Notes under the pieces: model-generated
Told to the model about the DNA's origin: nothing
What the model saw: only the letters and a program-made list of their open reading frames with translations
Database searches by the model: none
In this document: piece after piece, positions 1 through 7,061 of the stretch
How the letters are laid out: every line of letters begins with the position of its first letter
How positions within the stretch are numbered: the first letter of the stretch is position 1
Origin: Acinetobacter bereziniae LMG 1003 = CIP 70.12
GTDB taxonomy: Bacteria; Pseudomonadota; Gammaproteobacteria; Pseudomonadales; Moraxellaceae
NCBI RefSeq assembly: GCF_000368925.1
Contig: NZ_KB849755.1
Location: 525,639 to 589,638 of the forward strand
Direction: 5' to 3'
Length of the DNA stretch: 64,000 nucleotides
Translations under genes and position numbers: made by a program

Positions 1-746
1 CACGCTGGGCAAATTGCAACGCCCATAGAAGCCAAAGCCATTTGATGAATCGCTTCAGCTGAATTAGATTCGTATTGGTACCTCACAGAGGGTAAAGCGT
101 ACTGTTCACCACCACGGTTTTGTAAAACATATTGGGTATCCTGCCAGTTTAATAAACTGTGTCCAATCCAAGGGACATGGGCTAAGTCTGCAATCTGATT
201 GATTGGATGATGTGCTAGAAATTCAGCTGTAGCAACTAAATAAATTGGGTATTGACCAATTTTTCGAGATTTCAATGATGAATCTTTTAAGTTTCCCAAT
301 CGAATAACCAAATCAAGTTTTTTAGTCACCAAATCATCCAAAGAAGAGTTAAAGGTATATTGCAGTTGTAATTGAGGATATTGTTGGCAAAACTTACCTA
401 GCAACGGTAAAACAAAGCGTTGTCCAAATTCATTGGTTGAAGAAAATCGCAGTACCCCTGTGACGTTGCTACTAAAATTTTGACTACGCTCAAAAGCTGC
501 ATCAACCTGAGACTGAATCTGTTTGAAATCATTGTAGAAATTTTGACCGACTTCAGTCAAAGCAATATTACGGGTATTGCGGATCAGCAAATTGACATTT
601 AATCGCTGTTCTAAATGTTTAATATCAATACTGACCATAGAACGACTTAATCCCAAAATCTCAGCAGCCTTGGTAAATGATCCTGAATCTACCACCTGTA
701 AAAAACTGGTAATTTGTTTGAGATTCTTCTGCATGAAATCACTCAT
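1..746 (-). CDS. LysR-family transcriptional regulator, 3' end cut by the window
   Basis: I translated this directly from the minus strand: it opens MSDFMQKNLKQITSFLQVV and about 248 residues are visible before the window edge. The N-terminal winged helix-turn-helix is clear (SGSFTKAAEILGLSRSMVS), followed by the linker helix and the start of a substrate-binding domain. Family members are about 300 residues, so roughly 50 residues are missing. It is divergent from the MFS pump at 835 and probably controls it, as LysR genes usually control the neighbour transcribed away from them. The start is placed at 746; a second Met lies at 734. A 9-bp-arm inverted repeat overlaps the chosen start codon, which suggests autorepression. 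The ligand cannot be inferred. Confidence 0.9.
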   Translation of the reverse strand, partial: MSDFMQKNLKQITSFLQVVDSGSFTKAAEILGLSRSMVSIDIKHLEQRLNVNLLIRNTRNIALTEVGQNFYNDFKQIQSQVDAAFERSQNFSSNVTGVLRFSSTNEFGQRFVLPLLGKFCQQYPQLQLQYTFNSSLDDLVTKKLDLVIRLGNLKDSSLKSRKIGQYPIYLVATAEFLAHHPINQIADLAHVPWIGHSLLNWQDTQYVLQNRGGEQYALPSVRYQYESNSAEAIHQMALASMGVAICPA

Positions 747-769
747 TGTTTGAGATTATTAAACAATGA
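743..769. promoter_or_regulatory. Inverted repeat over the lysR start codon, likely operator
   Basis: TCATTGTTT at 743-751 and AAACAATGA at 761-769 are perfect 9-bp arms separated by 9 bp. The left arm contains the start codon (complement of 744-746) of the LysR gene. The site lies in the only intergenic space shared with the pump at 835. LysR proteins often bind a dyad in such a divergent region, and here binding would also block lysR translation initiation or transcription. Operator function is inferred. Confidence 0.5.
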
Positions 770-834
770 TTTTACTTCGCCTGCATCGACAATAAAAGGT
801 CAGCATCGTACGCTCCCTCATTTTGGAGGTCGCT

Positions 835-2175
835 ATGTCTTACCGTTATAAAATAGCAACAGTATTTTTACTTGGGTTCTTTATTGATTGCATCAATATT
901 TTTATGTCAGCAATCGCTTTACCCAGTATTGCAGCTTTCTTTTCAGTCAATCCATCTATAACCGCTTGGATCAGCAATGCCTATATTCTTGGTTTGGTTT
1001 TGATCATGCCTGTCAGTTTGTGGCTTTCAAGTCTAATCGGATATCGAAAACTCCTTTGCTTTTCAATGCTCTTATTTTCGATCAGTATCTGCTTTATGGG
1101 GATGAGTACTTCCATTTACAGTTTAATTTTTTGGCGTTTCATCCAAGGAGTTTCAGGTGGATTATTGATTCCTGTTGGGCAGGCATTGGTATTTGGCTTA
1201 TTCCCTAATCATGAACGGCAACGTATCTCAACCCTGATTATGGCGATTGCTTTAATTGCTCCTGCGTTTTCCCCAACACTAGGGGGAATCATTGTAGATA
1301 CGTTCTCTTGGCGTTGGGTATTTTTTTCAAACCTCCCATTTTCATTACTGACCGCATGCCTAGCTTGGTACTGGATAAGAGATGAGCAACGTCAGTCCGA
1401 TCAACACCCTGATTTTAAAGGCGTGATTCTCATCAATATCGGACTTTTATGTCTATTGTTGTCATTTTCATTCTATACAGATCTACATCATATTTTTTTT
1501 GCGATCACAAGCTTCGCAATTTCAGTCTTGATGCTTATTGTTTATTTGCGGCATTCAGCGCACTGTCATGCCCCCATTCTCAATCTGCAATTATTAAAGA
1601 ATTGTAATTTACGGACAGCATTTATTGTCTATTATGCAGTACCTGGCATTTTTACTGGCGTGAATTTACTCAATATCTTTAATTTGCAATTTAATCTTGG
1701 TTTTAATGCCAAACAAACAGGTCTATTTATGTTGCTCTATGCCTCTGGGGCATTTATTTCTATGACCAGTGGTGGGACTCTCTACCATCGCCTTGGAAAA
1801 AATACATTATTTGTGATTGGGATTTTGCTACATAGTGTCGGTATATCTTTACTATTTTGGGTATCGAGTTTAAGCGATTTAAGTATCTTAATTTTTGCCT
1901 ATCTACTCATGGGCTTAGGTGGAGGTTTGAGTGCCAATATCGCTCAAATCATTTCATTACAAGATTTTACTGGTCAAGATTTATTACAAGGAAGTGTGCT
2001 GTGGAACATCAATCGCCAAGTGGCTTTTAGCATAGGTACTGTCGTTCTTCTTTCTATCTTTAGTGTTTTACCCATCTCAAATAGCTTAATGCATTACCAA
2101 TATACTTTTCTCATCGCAGCACTATTATGCGCACTGTCTTTAATTTCAATTTTTAAGGAGAAAACTCATGTTTAA
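835..2175 (+). CDS. MFS transporter, DHA2 (EmrB/QacA-like) drug:H+ antiporter type
   Basis: A 446-residue, very hydrophobic protein with about 12-14 predicted membrane segments. Early residues include ALPSIAAFF and a WISNAYILG stretch, and later SWRWVFFSNLPFSLL, a sequence typical of DHA2 family members. These export toxic organic compounds using the proton gradient. The ATG at 835 is chosen because GGAGG lies 5 bp upstream (825-829); the TTG at 823 would have to sit inside that ribosome-binding site. The stop overlaps the start of the next gene by 8 bp, so the two are translationally coupled. It is divergent from the LysR gene. The exported compound is unknown, and an uptake role cannot be excluded. 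Confidence 0.85.
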   Translation: MSYRYKIATVFLLGFFIDCINIFMSAIALPSIAAFFSVNPSITAWISNAYILGLVLIMPVSLWLSSLIGYRKLLCFSMLLFSISICFMGMSTSIYSLIFWRFIQGVSGGLLIPVGQALVFGLFPNHERQRISTLIMAIALIAPAFSPTLGGIIVDTFSWRWVFFSNLPFSLLTACLAWYWIRDEQRQSDQHPDFKGVILINIGLLCLLLSFSFYTDLHHIFFAITSFAISVLMLIVYLRHSAHCHAPILNLQLLKNCNLRTAFIVYYAVPGIFTGVNLLNIFNLQFNLGFNAKQTGLFMLLYASGAFISMTSGGTLYHRLGKNTLFVIGILLHSVGISLLFWVSSLSDLSILIFAYLLMGLGGGLSANIAQIISLQDFTGQDLLQGSVLWNINRQVAFSIGTVVLLSIFSVLPISNSLMHYQYTFLIAALLCALSLISIFKEKTHV

Positions 2176-2560
2176 AACAATGAGCGATGCGATCCAAAAT
2201 GTGATTGACTTGCATATCTGGATTGAAGACGTTTTTAGTAATCCCAATGCACAAGACAGCTTAAAAAAGCTTTTGTCGAGTTTTGATCAAAATTTTAAAA
2301 TGATCACAGTTCAGGGGCATTGTATTTCTTTGGCAGAAGTCAGCTCTTTATTTCGTGAAAATATCGGTAAAAAATCCGCATTAAAAATTACTATTTCAAA
2401 TGCTATTCCCTTATTTGAAGCTGAAAACTATTATTGGATTCAGTATCAGGAGCATCAGCAGACTTCAGATCAGATGCAATTAAGAATCTCAACTGCTTGT
2501 ATCAGAGTTGAATCTGGAAAATGCTATTGGCAATATCTACACGAAACACTTGTTCAATAA
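2168..2560 (+). CDS. Small NTF2/SnoaL-like (DUF4440-type) protein
   Basis: A 130-residue soluble protein with a strong AAGGAG ribosome-binding site inside the end of the MFS gene, whose stop it overlaps. It has no signal peptide. The pattern of an N-terminal helix, FDQNFKMITVQGHCISLAEV and a C-terminal YWQYLHETLV suggests a cone-shaped NTF2-like fold. It aligns along its whole length with the 132-residue protein at 47481 (shared pattern F..(N/H)F.M....G..I.L.EV..LF, and a W.YL.ET ending), which also lies near an MFS gene. Such proteins can be small enzymes or ligand binders. No catalytic residues can be assigned, so the function is unknown. Confidence 0.7.
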   Translation: MFKTMSDAIQNVIDLHIWIEDVFSNPNAQDSLKKLLSSFDQNFKMITVQGHCISLAEVSSLFRENIGKKSALKITISNAIPLFEAENYYWIQYQEHQQTSDQMQLRISTACIRVESGKCYWQYLHETLVQ

Positions 2561-2654
2561 ATCTAATCGTATCTTTAATTCGATATAGGCTTATATCTAA
2601 GATTTGAGTAACTGAGCTCTACAGCAACATTCATGGTATAGGTTAAAGATTTTA

Positions 2655-2690
2655 GGTGAAACAACGAATTTAATGCTTTGTTGCTTCACC
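2655..2690. terminator. Hairpin between convergent genes, possible terminator
   Basis: GGTGAAACAAC at 2655-2665 pairs with GTTGCTTCACC at 2680-2690 with one mismatch. It lies downstream of the pump operon and upstream (in + coordinates) of the convergent exported-protein genes. No strong U-tract follows on the plus strand, so termination is uncertain. Confidence 0.35.
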
Positions 2691-2730
2691 CAAATTCCAC
2701 AGATTGACTCAATCTAAAAATTGTTTTGAG

Positions 2731-2771
2731 GATTTTAGTGGAACTATTCTGAGAATTGTTCCACTAAAATC
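2731..2771. terminator. Near-perfect 41-bp palindrome, probable bidirectional terminator
   Basis: Arms of 20 bp around a single central G at 2751, with one mismatched pair (outer part GATTTTAGTGGAAC at 2731-2744 against GTTCCACTAAAATC at 2758-2771). It lies between the convergent gene ends at 2560 and 2832, where a shared terminator would be expected. The symmetry is greater than a terminator needs, so a repeat relic or protein-binding site is also possible. Confidence 0.45.
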
Positions 2772-2831
2772 ATGAATCGTTCTCATCAGCTCAAATCAAT
2801 CACTTAAAACCCATCTATGGTGAATAGCGAA

Positions 2832-3368
2832 TTAACCTGCCGCCACTTCTTCACTGATCCATTGTTGTAATTTGCGAGGTATATTTTTTGTGTTTTCATC
2901 AAAACCAAAATATTGCACACCATCATAAGAGCTCATCAACGCCATAACTTTTCCTGTTTTGGTATTGACGGCGATCACAGCTTTACTCGCGCCTGCCCCT
3001 TTAGGATCATAACCGCTACCAATTAGCCAATCACCCTCACGTTTCATTGCACTTGATACCACTAACGATGTTTTAACTTTGCTGTATTCTTTGCCTGTTA
3101 ATTGTTGGAACTTCTTTTTCCAAGGTTCTGCCTGAATCACATCATAAGGTAGTTTTCCATCTGGTTTCGCCATACCGACAGTGGCGACTGGGCGTGTACC
3201 ACACTGTCTTTTGATTTCAGCTTCATAACCAATATTGCCAACTTCCTGCACATTGACACTGCGACCAGCCTTATCCGCACATTGTTCCCATTGCTGTAAG
3301 GTTTTTGCCTCAGCAAATAGTGGGATAGTTAACATGCCTGCAATTAAAAATTTAATCGTTTTCATCAT
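2832..3368 (-). CDS. Secreted/periplasmic protein of unknown function
   Basis: A 178-residue protein with a clear Sec signal peptide (MMKTIKFLIAGMLTIPLFAEA, cleavage probably after about residue 21). The mature part has two cysteines (near QCADKAG and KRQCGTR) and a C-terminal half with alternating strands: SLVVSSAMKREGDWLIGSGYD, then KAVIAVNTKTGKVMALMSS. That second pattern is loosely reminiscent of Ivy-type lysozyme inhibitors, but the diagnostic CKPHDC loop is missing, so I do not make that assignment. AGGATCAATG gives a good ribosome-binding site. It is followed upstream by another exported protein gene on the same strand and probably forms a two-gene unit with it. Confidence 0.65.
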   Translation of the reverse strand: MMKTIKFLIAGMLTIPLFAEAKTLQQWEQCADKAGRSVNVQEVGNIGYEAEIKRQCGTRPVATVGMAKPDGKLPYDVIQAEPWKKKFQQLTGKEYSKVKTSLVVSSAMKREGDWLIGSGYDPKGAGASKAVIAVNTKTGKVMALMSSYDGVQYFGFDENTKNIPRKLQQWISEEVAAG

Positions 3369-3393
3369 TGATCCTTTATCTAGATTGTATTGT

Positions 3394-3846
3394 TTAATAA
3401 CCTGACTTTTTCACAAGTTTTGGTGCTTCTGCTTTCTTGACAGAGATCAGTTTTGCAGTATCAAACCCCTCACTCTCACCCCTATATACGGCATAATCAC
3501 CAACAGTCACTGTGGCATGCCCCGTGTAACCCTCATAACCTTGTTTAGACTTTTTATTAATTTTAAACGCATTGATGGCTTGACTAGACTGGGTAAAACA
3601 GAACCATCGTGAACGCTGATCGTTCGAAGTCCGTGGAATCAATTTATCCGAAGGTGCATAAGGATGAAAACAAACCACATCCCCTAAAACTTCATCTTCA
3701 AAATAATATGAATATTCGCCACTGACCGTGATTTGTCCTGTGTATTGATCAAACTCACCTGTACTATTCTTTAACTTTAGACCTTCTGCGTGTGCGATCA
3801 GCGGAAAGCTTAAAATAGCTGCCAGTAAAATTTTTTTGATTTTCAT
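3394..3846 (-). CDS. Secreted protein of unknown function
   Basis: A 150-residue protein from the start at 3846 (MKIKKILLAAILSFPLIAHA signal peptide, then EGLKLKNSTGEFDQYTGQ). An upstream Met at 3900 would add 18 residues before the signal peptide and has no ribosome-binding site, whereas AAGGACA precedes 3846. The mature chain has two cysteines (VVCFHP and WFCFTQ) that could form a disulfide, and a strand-rich sequence. I recognise no family. It is 25 bp upstream of the similarly sized exported protein at 2832-3368 and probably co-transcribed with it. Confidence 0.65.
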   Translation of the reverse strand: MKIKKILLAAILSFPLIAHAEGLKLKNSTGEFDQYTGQITVSGEYSYYFEDEVLGDVVCFHPYAPSDKLIPRTSNDQRSRWFCFTQSSQAINAFKINKKSKQGYEGYTGHATVTVGDYAVYRGESEGFDTAKLISVKKAEAPKLVKKSGY

Positions 3847-4470
3847 CCTGTTGTCCTTGAACAAGTGATTTATTTTCAGCACTAGTAGCTGATCTATCAT
3901 GAAATTATCTAAAGCATTGTTCCATTTTTTTGATGCGATGTTTTCTGAATCATTCAGCCCAAATCCAATAATCTAAATGTATAAATCCGAACAAAACTCA
4001 TCATGTTGAGATTATTGAGCATCTAATCTTTAAAATTATGTGAAACTGTTAAATACATAACTTAAAAAATTGAATGTGTTTTACATAAAAAATTTTCTAT
4101 ATACAGCGAATACTTGATCCTTTTTCTGTTGAAATAAATATCTATATTTTATCCAAGGTTCAAACTTAGCTTAAAACTTCTGCTTATTTTTCAGCAAGTA
4201 CGCTTTTATTTATATCATTTTTTTGTAAATCTGATTTTGGTATTTCTCATATTGCCAAACATATGTGACATAATTAAAAAAATAAACACATGAAAAATAA
4301 TTTAAAAAAATAGAATTATTGATCAAAAACTTTATTTCATATTTATTGAAATATTATGCAATACTGACACTAGTCTGTTGTGCAAAAATCAAATTATTTG
4401 ATGCTATTTTGCTTAAACTTTCTGGGATTATAACAAAGATTCATCTATCAATATGCAAAAGGCTTATACG
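3847..4470. other. AT-rich intergenic region without a gene
   Basis: About 620 bp between divergent exported-protein genes. It is very AT-rich and must hold the two promoters. I find no convincing open reading frame, repeat or RNA gene here. Confidence 0.5.
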
Positions 4471-4914
4471 ATGCAATTAGATAAAATCAATATAAAACAA
4501 ATTCTTGGCATAACTACATTGATGCTATTTTTATCTGCATGTCAATCGAGCAGTGTCAATAAAGTTGTCAAAGACCTCCCTTCACCTCAAGGTCATTATC
4601 ATGTTCAGGTACTTCAATGCCGTGCAAATGATGCGATGTTTGGTGGTGCAACACAAGTTCAAGTATCAGTACTAAAAAAGGGTGAAACTGAAAGATGTAG
4701 AGCTTTTATTCAGTCGATTAACCAGTTTTCAGTGAATACCATCGACTTTGGGCATCCCAATAATGCTTTAGAGTTAGAATGGTTGTCTGAAAATAAATTA
4801 AGAGCGTGGCATCGAAGTTTTGCTAAAAATCCAAACAAAAGCTTTATTGGACCTTATGTATATGAAAAAAGTGGTCGCTCATCTATAGAAGTTATTTTTT
4901 CACCAAAACCATAA
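4471..4914 (+). CDS. Small lipoprotein of unknown function
   Basis: A 147-residue protein with a lipoprotein signal: hydrophobic ILGITTLMLFLSAC with the lipobox LSAC, cysteine at about residue 24. The start at 4471 is preferred over 4453 because AAAAGG lies about 8 bp before it and the signal length then becomes typical. The mature protein starts QSSSVNKVVKDLPSPQGHYHV and has conserved-looking PQGHYHVQVLQCR and FGGATQVQVSV stretches, suggesting a small beta-rich periplasmic domain. Membrane anchoring is well supported. The function is unknown. It stands alone, flanked by an AT-rich region and repeat relics. Confidence 0.65.
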   Translation: MQLDKINIKQILGITTLMLFLSACQSSSVNKVVKDLPSPQGHYHVQVLQCRANDAMFGGATQVQVSVLKKGETERCRAFIQSINQFSVNTIDFGHPNNALELEWLSENKLRAWHRSFAKNPNKSFIGPYVYEKSGRSSIEVIFSPKP

Positions 4915-4969
4915 TCATATTTTTAAACTTGAAATGCTTTAAGAGCACGGTTGTGCTTGATCTCATTTA

Positions 4970-5245
4970 GAGTAACCTGAGTTCGATAAAAATCCTTGAT
5001 GAAATATGATACTCGGAAACGTCATCAGCAACTGTTCGAGGCAGGACTACTTTTATAAGATATTGTTTCTGCGACAGATTAAATGTATTACTATTAGTTG
5101 ACGAGTTTTGCGGTGAGCAGCGATGTCGCTGCGCAAGATGGTTGCCTTGCGGAGCTTCGCTCCTCATGCCAAAACAAAGTATGGCTAGCCACAGGCTGAT
5201 CTAAAAATTGGATGAACACTCAGCAAGACTCCGCTGAGACTTATT
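4970..5245 (+). repeat. Degenerate copy of the 7-bp-TSD mobile repeat (copy A)
   Basis: The core at about 5101-5175 (GAGTTTTGCGGTGAGCAGCG, then the stems GCAGCG/CGCTGC and GGAGC/GCTCC) is nearly identical to 28305-28383 in copy B. An earlier part (about 5005-5065, AACGTCATCAGCAACTG then GAGGCAGGACT) matches copy B at 28224-28260. The terminal repeats are not recognisable, so this is an old, decayed copy. Limits are approximate. Confidence 0.7.
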
Positions 5246-5326
5246 TTTTTCAATAAGTTAAAGGTATGTTTGCGTCGAACTCACATTAGAGTATATTTTT
5301 CAAAGCTAACAAAGCTTTTTAATCAG

Positions 5327-5624
5327 TAGACCTTTTGCGAAAATCATTTTTTAATCATCCAATTGATTAATCCGGCTATCAAATTCACTCTTAAACCAAA
5401 GCGTTTACACCTATTTCTATACCACTCAGACAATATCCGAAACGTCTTTAATTTTGAATTAGGGGGCTGTACTAGATTAGCAATGTGCTAATCTAGTACA
5501 GCCCCTTAAATTTTAAATAATAGACCTCTTGCACTAGTCAAAATTTAAGCAGATATGATCTTTGATTTATAAGGTATTAAATAAAACCTAAATGACTAAA
5601 AAACCTACTTTCGCAACAAGTCTA
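5327..5624. mobile_element. Non-coding IS remnant or MITE with imperfect terminal inverted repeats
   Basis: The left end TAGACCTTTTGCGAAAATCA (5327 on) and the complement of the right end, TAGACTTGTTGCGAAAGTAG (from 5624 inwards), match over about 30 bp including the following T-run and TCAT. The termini could be TAG...CTA, or GAC...GTC flanked by a duplicated TA. A third similar end (TAGACCTCTTGCAC) starts at 5521, so a shorter nested 104-bp unit (5521-5624) is also possible. No transposase is encoded in the 298 bp. The family cannot be assigned by eye. Confidence 0.5.
5463..5505. repeat. Perfect 19-bp-arm palindrome inside the IS remnant
   Basis: GGGGCTGTACTAGATTAGC (5463-5481), a 5-bp centre, then its exact complement (5487-5505). 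The arm resembles a sequence at 53791 (GGGGCTGTACTTGATAAGG, about 16 of 19 identical), which suggests that both are ends of related insertion sequences. Here two inward-facing ends are almost fused. It could also act as a terminator for the flanking genes, but no U-tract follows. Confidence 0.5.
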
Positions 5625-5704
5625 ATAAAAATAATAAACTCAATTATTTGATTATCATCAGACTTTTAAATCTTTCGCACTTTATGTTTAAATTCACTCC
5701 TTAT

Positions 5705-6898
5705 TTAAAAGCTATAACCAATATTTAAATTGATCCGATAACTCCATTGATCGCTTTTATCTGATGAGGCAGAAGTCCAGCCAGTTGCATTACCTGCGCC
5801 ACCAACAACATTGGCATTTTTACCCCATAAGTAATCCGTCCAAACCAAAAATGGTGAAGCAATAAACATCATTCCCGTAGTATTCATCTGTGATGAAGCC
5901 CAATCACTCCGCTTTTTATCAAAATAACTATAGTCGTTATAGAAGCGGATTGCTTTTAATTGTCCAAAATTTTGAATGGGCAAAACATAGGCAAAGTTTA
6001 AACTTGCAACGGTTCCTTCTGAAGCAATGAAATAAGCGGGAGTTAAACCATTTCCTCCCATCAAAGTCATATCATTATTCACACCATCAGGATTTTCAGC
6101 ATCATATTGATAATGAATCACTGAGCTTTGTAAATTAAAGCGTTTGTAATTGTTATCAGTATGCACACCCAACGCATAATACTGACCATTTTTATCCGTC
6201 AGTTTATTGTGCAATTGCGCGAATGCACCTGAAACGCCAAACTCTTGCTGACCAAATGCTGTTTTTAGCTTGCGAACAATACGCATATTAAATTGATGAC
6301 GCTTTTCATTTTGATAATTTTTTTGTGTAGGGAAAGCATTATCGGCGAGATCATCATATGTGGCACTCTCTGGTGAATAACGCAAATTAGTTGCCAACAT
6401 TTCAGGATAATATCCCAATTTAATATCCCAATCTGTGTTATGAAAATTCCAATTCATCCCTGGCGCACTGTTATTGCCATAACCTAAAAAGAAAGGGATA
6501 TGGTTGAGCCAACCATTTTGAGTATAAGGATAAATGGTAAAAGGTTTATAGACAAAACCTGCCTCTAAACTCTTATTTTCATCAAAGTTATACCCAACAT
6601 AAGCTTTCTCAATCGATCGTTTCTCTTGATCTTGAAAGATATAAGATGCATTGAGATAAGCATCATCAAATTTACCCGTAAGTGTAATTTTAAAAATGTC
6701 GAAATAGAGCTTACCAAAACCAACATTGGGACCATCCCAACTTTCATAACGATGATTAAAACGTATCACACCATCTAGCTTTAAGGTTTCACTTTGATCT
6801 TCGCTTTTCCACTCAAGCGCTGTGTTTTGGGCAAAAGTGTGAGACATATAACCTAAAGATAATACGGCAGATAACGTGACTATAGATGCATTTTTCAT
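5705..6898 (-). CDS. Outer-membrane beta-barrel porin, linked to the IclR regulon
   Basis: A 397-residue protein with a Sec signal peptide (MKNASIVTLSAVLSLGYMSHTFAQ) and a barrel-like sequence with many alternating aromatic strands, ending in NLNIGYSF. A terminal Phe is the usual signal for insertion of outer-membrane barrels. It resembles the phosphate-selective/OprP-type porin group more than OprD. The start at 6898 is chosen for AAGGA 7 bp upstream; the Met at 6913 lies before that site. A GTTTT-N6-AAAAC palindrome lies 46 bp upstream, matching sites at the neighbouring operon and esterase, so it probably imports the substrate of that pathway. Substrate specificity is inferred only from context. 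Confidence 0.8.
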   Translation of the reverse strand: MKNASIVTLSAVLSLGYMSHTFAQNTALEWKSEDQSETLKLDGVIRFNHRYESWDGPNVGFGKLYFDIFKITLTGKFDDAYLNASYIFQDQEKRSIEKAYVGYNFDENKSLEAGFVYKPFTIYPYTQNGWLNHIPFFLGYGNNSAPGMNWNFHNTDWDIKLGYYPEMLATNLRYSPESATYDDLADNAFPTQKNYQNEKRHQFNMRIVRKLKTAFGQQEFGVSGAFAQLHNKLTDKNGQYYALGVHTDNNYKRFNLQSSVIHYQYDAENPDGVNNDMTLMGGNGLTPAYFIASEGTVASLNFAYVLPIQNFGQLKAIRFYNDYSYFDKKRSDWASSQMNTTGMMFIASPFLVWTDYLWGKNANVVGGAGNATGWTSASSDKSDQWSYRINLNIGYSF

Positions 6899-6943
6899 AG
6901 CTGATTCCTTCAATTTTTTACCAACGATCCTGTTGGTTTTCTT

Positions 6944-6959
6944 GTTTTACCTGTAAAAC
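6944..6959. promoter_or_regulatory. GTTTT-N6-AAAAC palindrome upstream of the porin
   Basis: GTTTTACCTGTAAAAC, with 5-bp perfect outer arms and 6-bp spacing. It has the same length and outer bases as 19165-19180 and 21743-21758. It is placed 46 bp before the porin start, in a normal promoter position. Proposed binding site of the IclR protein encoded at 19406. Confidence 0.6.
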
Positions 6960-7012
6960 ATAGTTTTTATTGATTTTTATGCAAAAAAAAATAATCCTCC
7001 TTGTGAAATCAA

Positions 7013-7053
7013 TGAACATCTGAATCTCTTGCGATAGCTTTTTCAGATGTTCA
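7013..7053 (-). terminator. Hairpin downstream of the catabolic operon
   Basis: TGAACATCTGA (7013-7023) and TCAGATGTTCA (7043-7053) are perfect 11-bp arms with a 19-bp loop, 8 bp after the last gene of the minus-strand operon. An A-run on the plus strand at about 6973-6981 gives a U-run on the transcript some way beyond. A plausible operon end, though the U-tract is not directly adjacent. Confidence 0.45.
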
Positions 7054-7061
7054 TCTAAAAA

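Noticed and set aside
2832..3368. Ivy-type lysozyme inhibitor
   Set aside because: The C-terminal strand pattern is faintly similar, but the diagnostic CKPHDC inhibitory loop is absent. Kept as unknown secreted protein.
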